The notes under the pieces: generated by a model
Told to the model about the DNA's origin: nothing
The model's database searches: none
Seen by the model: only the letters and a program-made list of their open reading frames with translations
Source: Ruminococcaceae bacterium UBA2656
GTDB lineage: Bacteria > Bacillota > Clostridia > Oscillospirales > Acutalibacteraceae
Assembly: GCA_002359465.1 (NCBI GenBank)
Contig: DENA01000012.1
Location: 5,808 to 10,941 of the forward strand
DNA length: 5,134 nucleotides
Reading direction: 5' to 3'
In this document: piece after piece, positions 4,580 to 5,134 of the stretch
Numbering within the stretch: the first letter of the stretch is position 1
Layout: each line of letters opens with the position of its first letter
Program-made: the position numbers and the translations under genes

Positions 4580-5134
4580 ATGGCATATAAAGACCTTCAA
4601 AGCTTTATCAAAAAACTGGAAACGTGCGGGGAACTAAAAAAAGTTGACGCGCCCGTGTCGCCCGAGCTGGAAATTACGGAGATAACCGACCGTGTTTCCA
4701 AGGCTCATGGCCCGGCGCTGCTTTTTCGAGATGTAGACGGCTCAAGATATCCCGTTCTGATGAACGCGATGGGCAGCTATGAGCGGATGAGCATGGCGCT
4801 GGGCGTGGAAAAGCTGGATGATATCGCTGAGGAAGTTCAGAAATATTTAAATGTTCTCAATGACCTGTCCGTTTCCGGGCTGGTGAAAAGCGTTCCCCGT
4901 TTGTTCCGTCTGCTGAGCGTGTTCCCACGGCGGAGCCGGTTGAGGGGAAGGTGCCAGCAGGTGGTTGAAAGGTTCGTGGATTTATATTCCCTGCCCGTGC
5001 TGAAATGCTGGCCGCAGGACGCGGGGCAGTTTATTACGCTTCCCATCGTTTTTACAAGGGACCGGAAAACGAAGCGGCAGAATGCCGGAATGTACCGTTT
5101 ACAGATCCTTGACAGCACCACTACCGCCATGCAC
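4580..5134 (+). CDS. ubiD: UbiD-family decarboxylase, N-terminal part (3' truncated by window edge)
   Basis: The frame stays open from ATG 4580 to the last base, giving the first 185 residues of a protein that in this family is about 450-600 long. UbiD enzymes are cytoplasmic (de)carboxylases that use prenylated FMN made by a UbiX partner. The start MAYKDLQSFIKKLE, the GPALLF stretch (44-49), the DLYSLPVLKCWPQDAG stretch (134-149) and the cofactor-site motif N168-A-G-M-Y-R173 are all UbiD-like; the Asn is the expected metal/cofactor ligand and the Arg the conserved active-site residue. The catalytic Glu residues would lie beyond the window. The LPVLKCWP...GMYRxQ...TTxMH pattern resembles the menaquinone-biosynthesis decarboxylase subgroup (SCO4490-like) of the futalosine pathway, but the fragment cannot settle the substrate. 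It follows apbE by 47 bases with no terminator seen, so it may belong to the same transcript. Confidence 0.87.
   Translation, partial: MAYKDLQSFIKKLETCGELKKVDAPVSPELEITEITDRVSKAHGPALLFRDVDGSRYPVLMNAMGSYERMSMALGVEKLDDIAEEVQKYLNVLNDLSVSGLVKSVPRLFRLLSVFPRRSRLRGRCQQVVERFVDLYSLPVLKCWPQDAGQFITLPIVFTRDRKTKRQNAGMYRLQILDSTTTAMH

Overview
The window looks like a low-to-mid GC Gram-positive anaerobe, most likely a clostridial Firmicute (Oscillospiraceae/Ruminococcaceae-like). This is inferred from the gene content, the lipobox-bearing lipoproteins, the strong GGAGG-type ribosome binding sites and the style of the tandem-domain lipoprotein; no marker gene fixes the taxon. All seven genes lie on the + strand in a tight head-to-tail series, and there is no gene-free stretch longer than about 75 bases.

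Layout: (1) the 3' end of a trans-polyprenyl diphosphate synthase (to 401); (2) a UbiA/MenA-type quinone prenyltransferase (402-1310), whose ATG touches the previous stop codon; (3) a membrane-anchored NusG-domain-II protein of the EetA type (1371-1760); (4) a Gx-transporter/EetB-type membrane protein (1773-2318); (5) a PplA-like lipoprotein with two repeated domains (2339-3412); (6) a hairpin with a T-run (3441-3474) resembling a rho-independent terminator, directly abutting the next ribosome binding site; (7) an ApbE/FmnB-type FMN transferase lipoprotein starting with TTG (3486-4532); (8) the first 185 codons of a UbiD-family decarboxylase (4580 to the window end).

Genes 1-7 match the parts list of the flavin-based extracellular electron transfer (EET) locus described in Listeria monocytogenes: DmkB and DmkA make a dedicated demethylmenaquinone, EetA and EetB are membrane accessory proteins, PplA is the surface flavoprotein and FmnB attaches FMN to it. 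The type II NADH dehydrogenase Ndh2 is not in the window and could lie upstream. The inferred flow is: electrons enter a dedicated quinone pool, pass through EetA/EetB at the membrane, and reach a flavinylated lipoprotein outside the cell.

The most unusual points are: the PplA-like protein has no canonical [ST]GAT flavinylation motif but carries a related E-L-T-A-S-V-T in both repeats; the neighbouring ApbE has Lys where the family has a metal-binding Thr; a terminator-like hairpin between these two genes can also refold to cover the apbE ribosome binding site; and a UbiD decarboxylase follows the EET genes.
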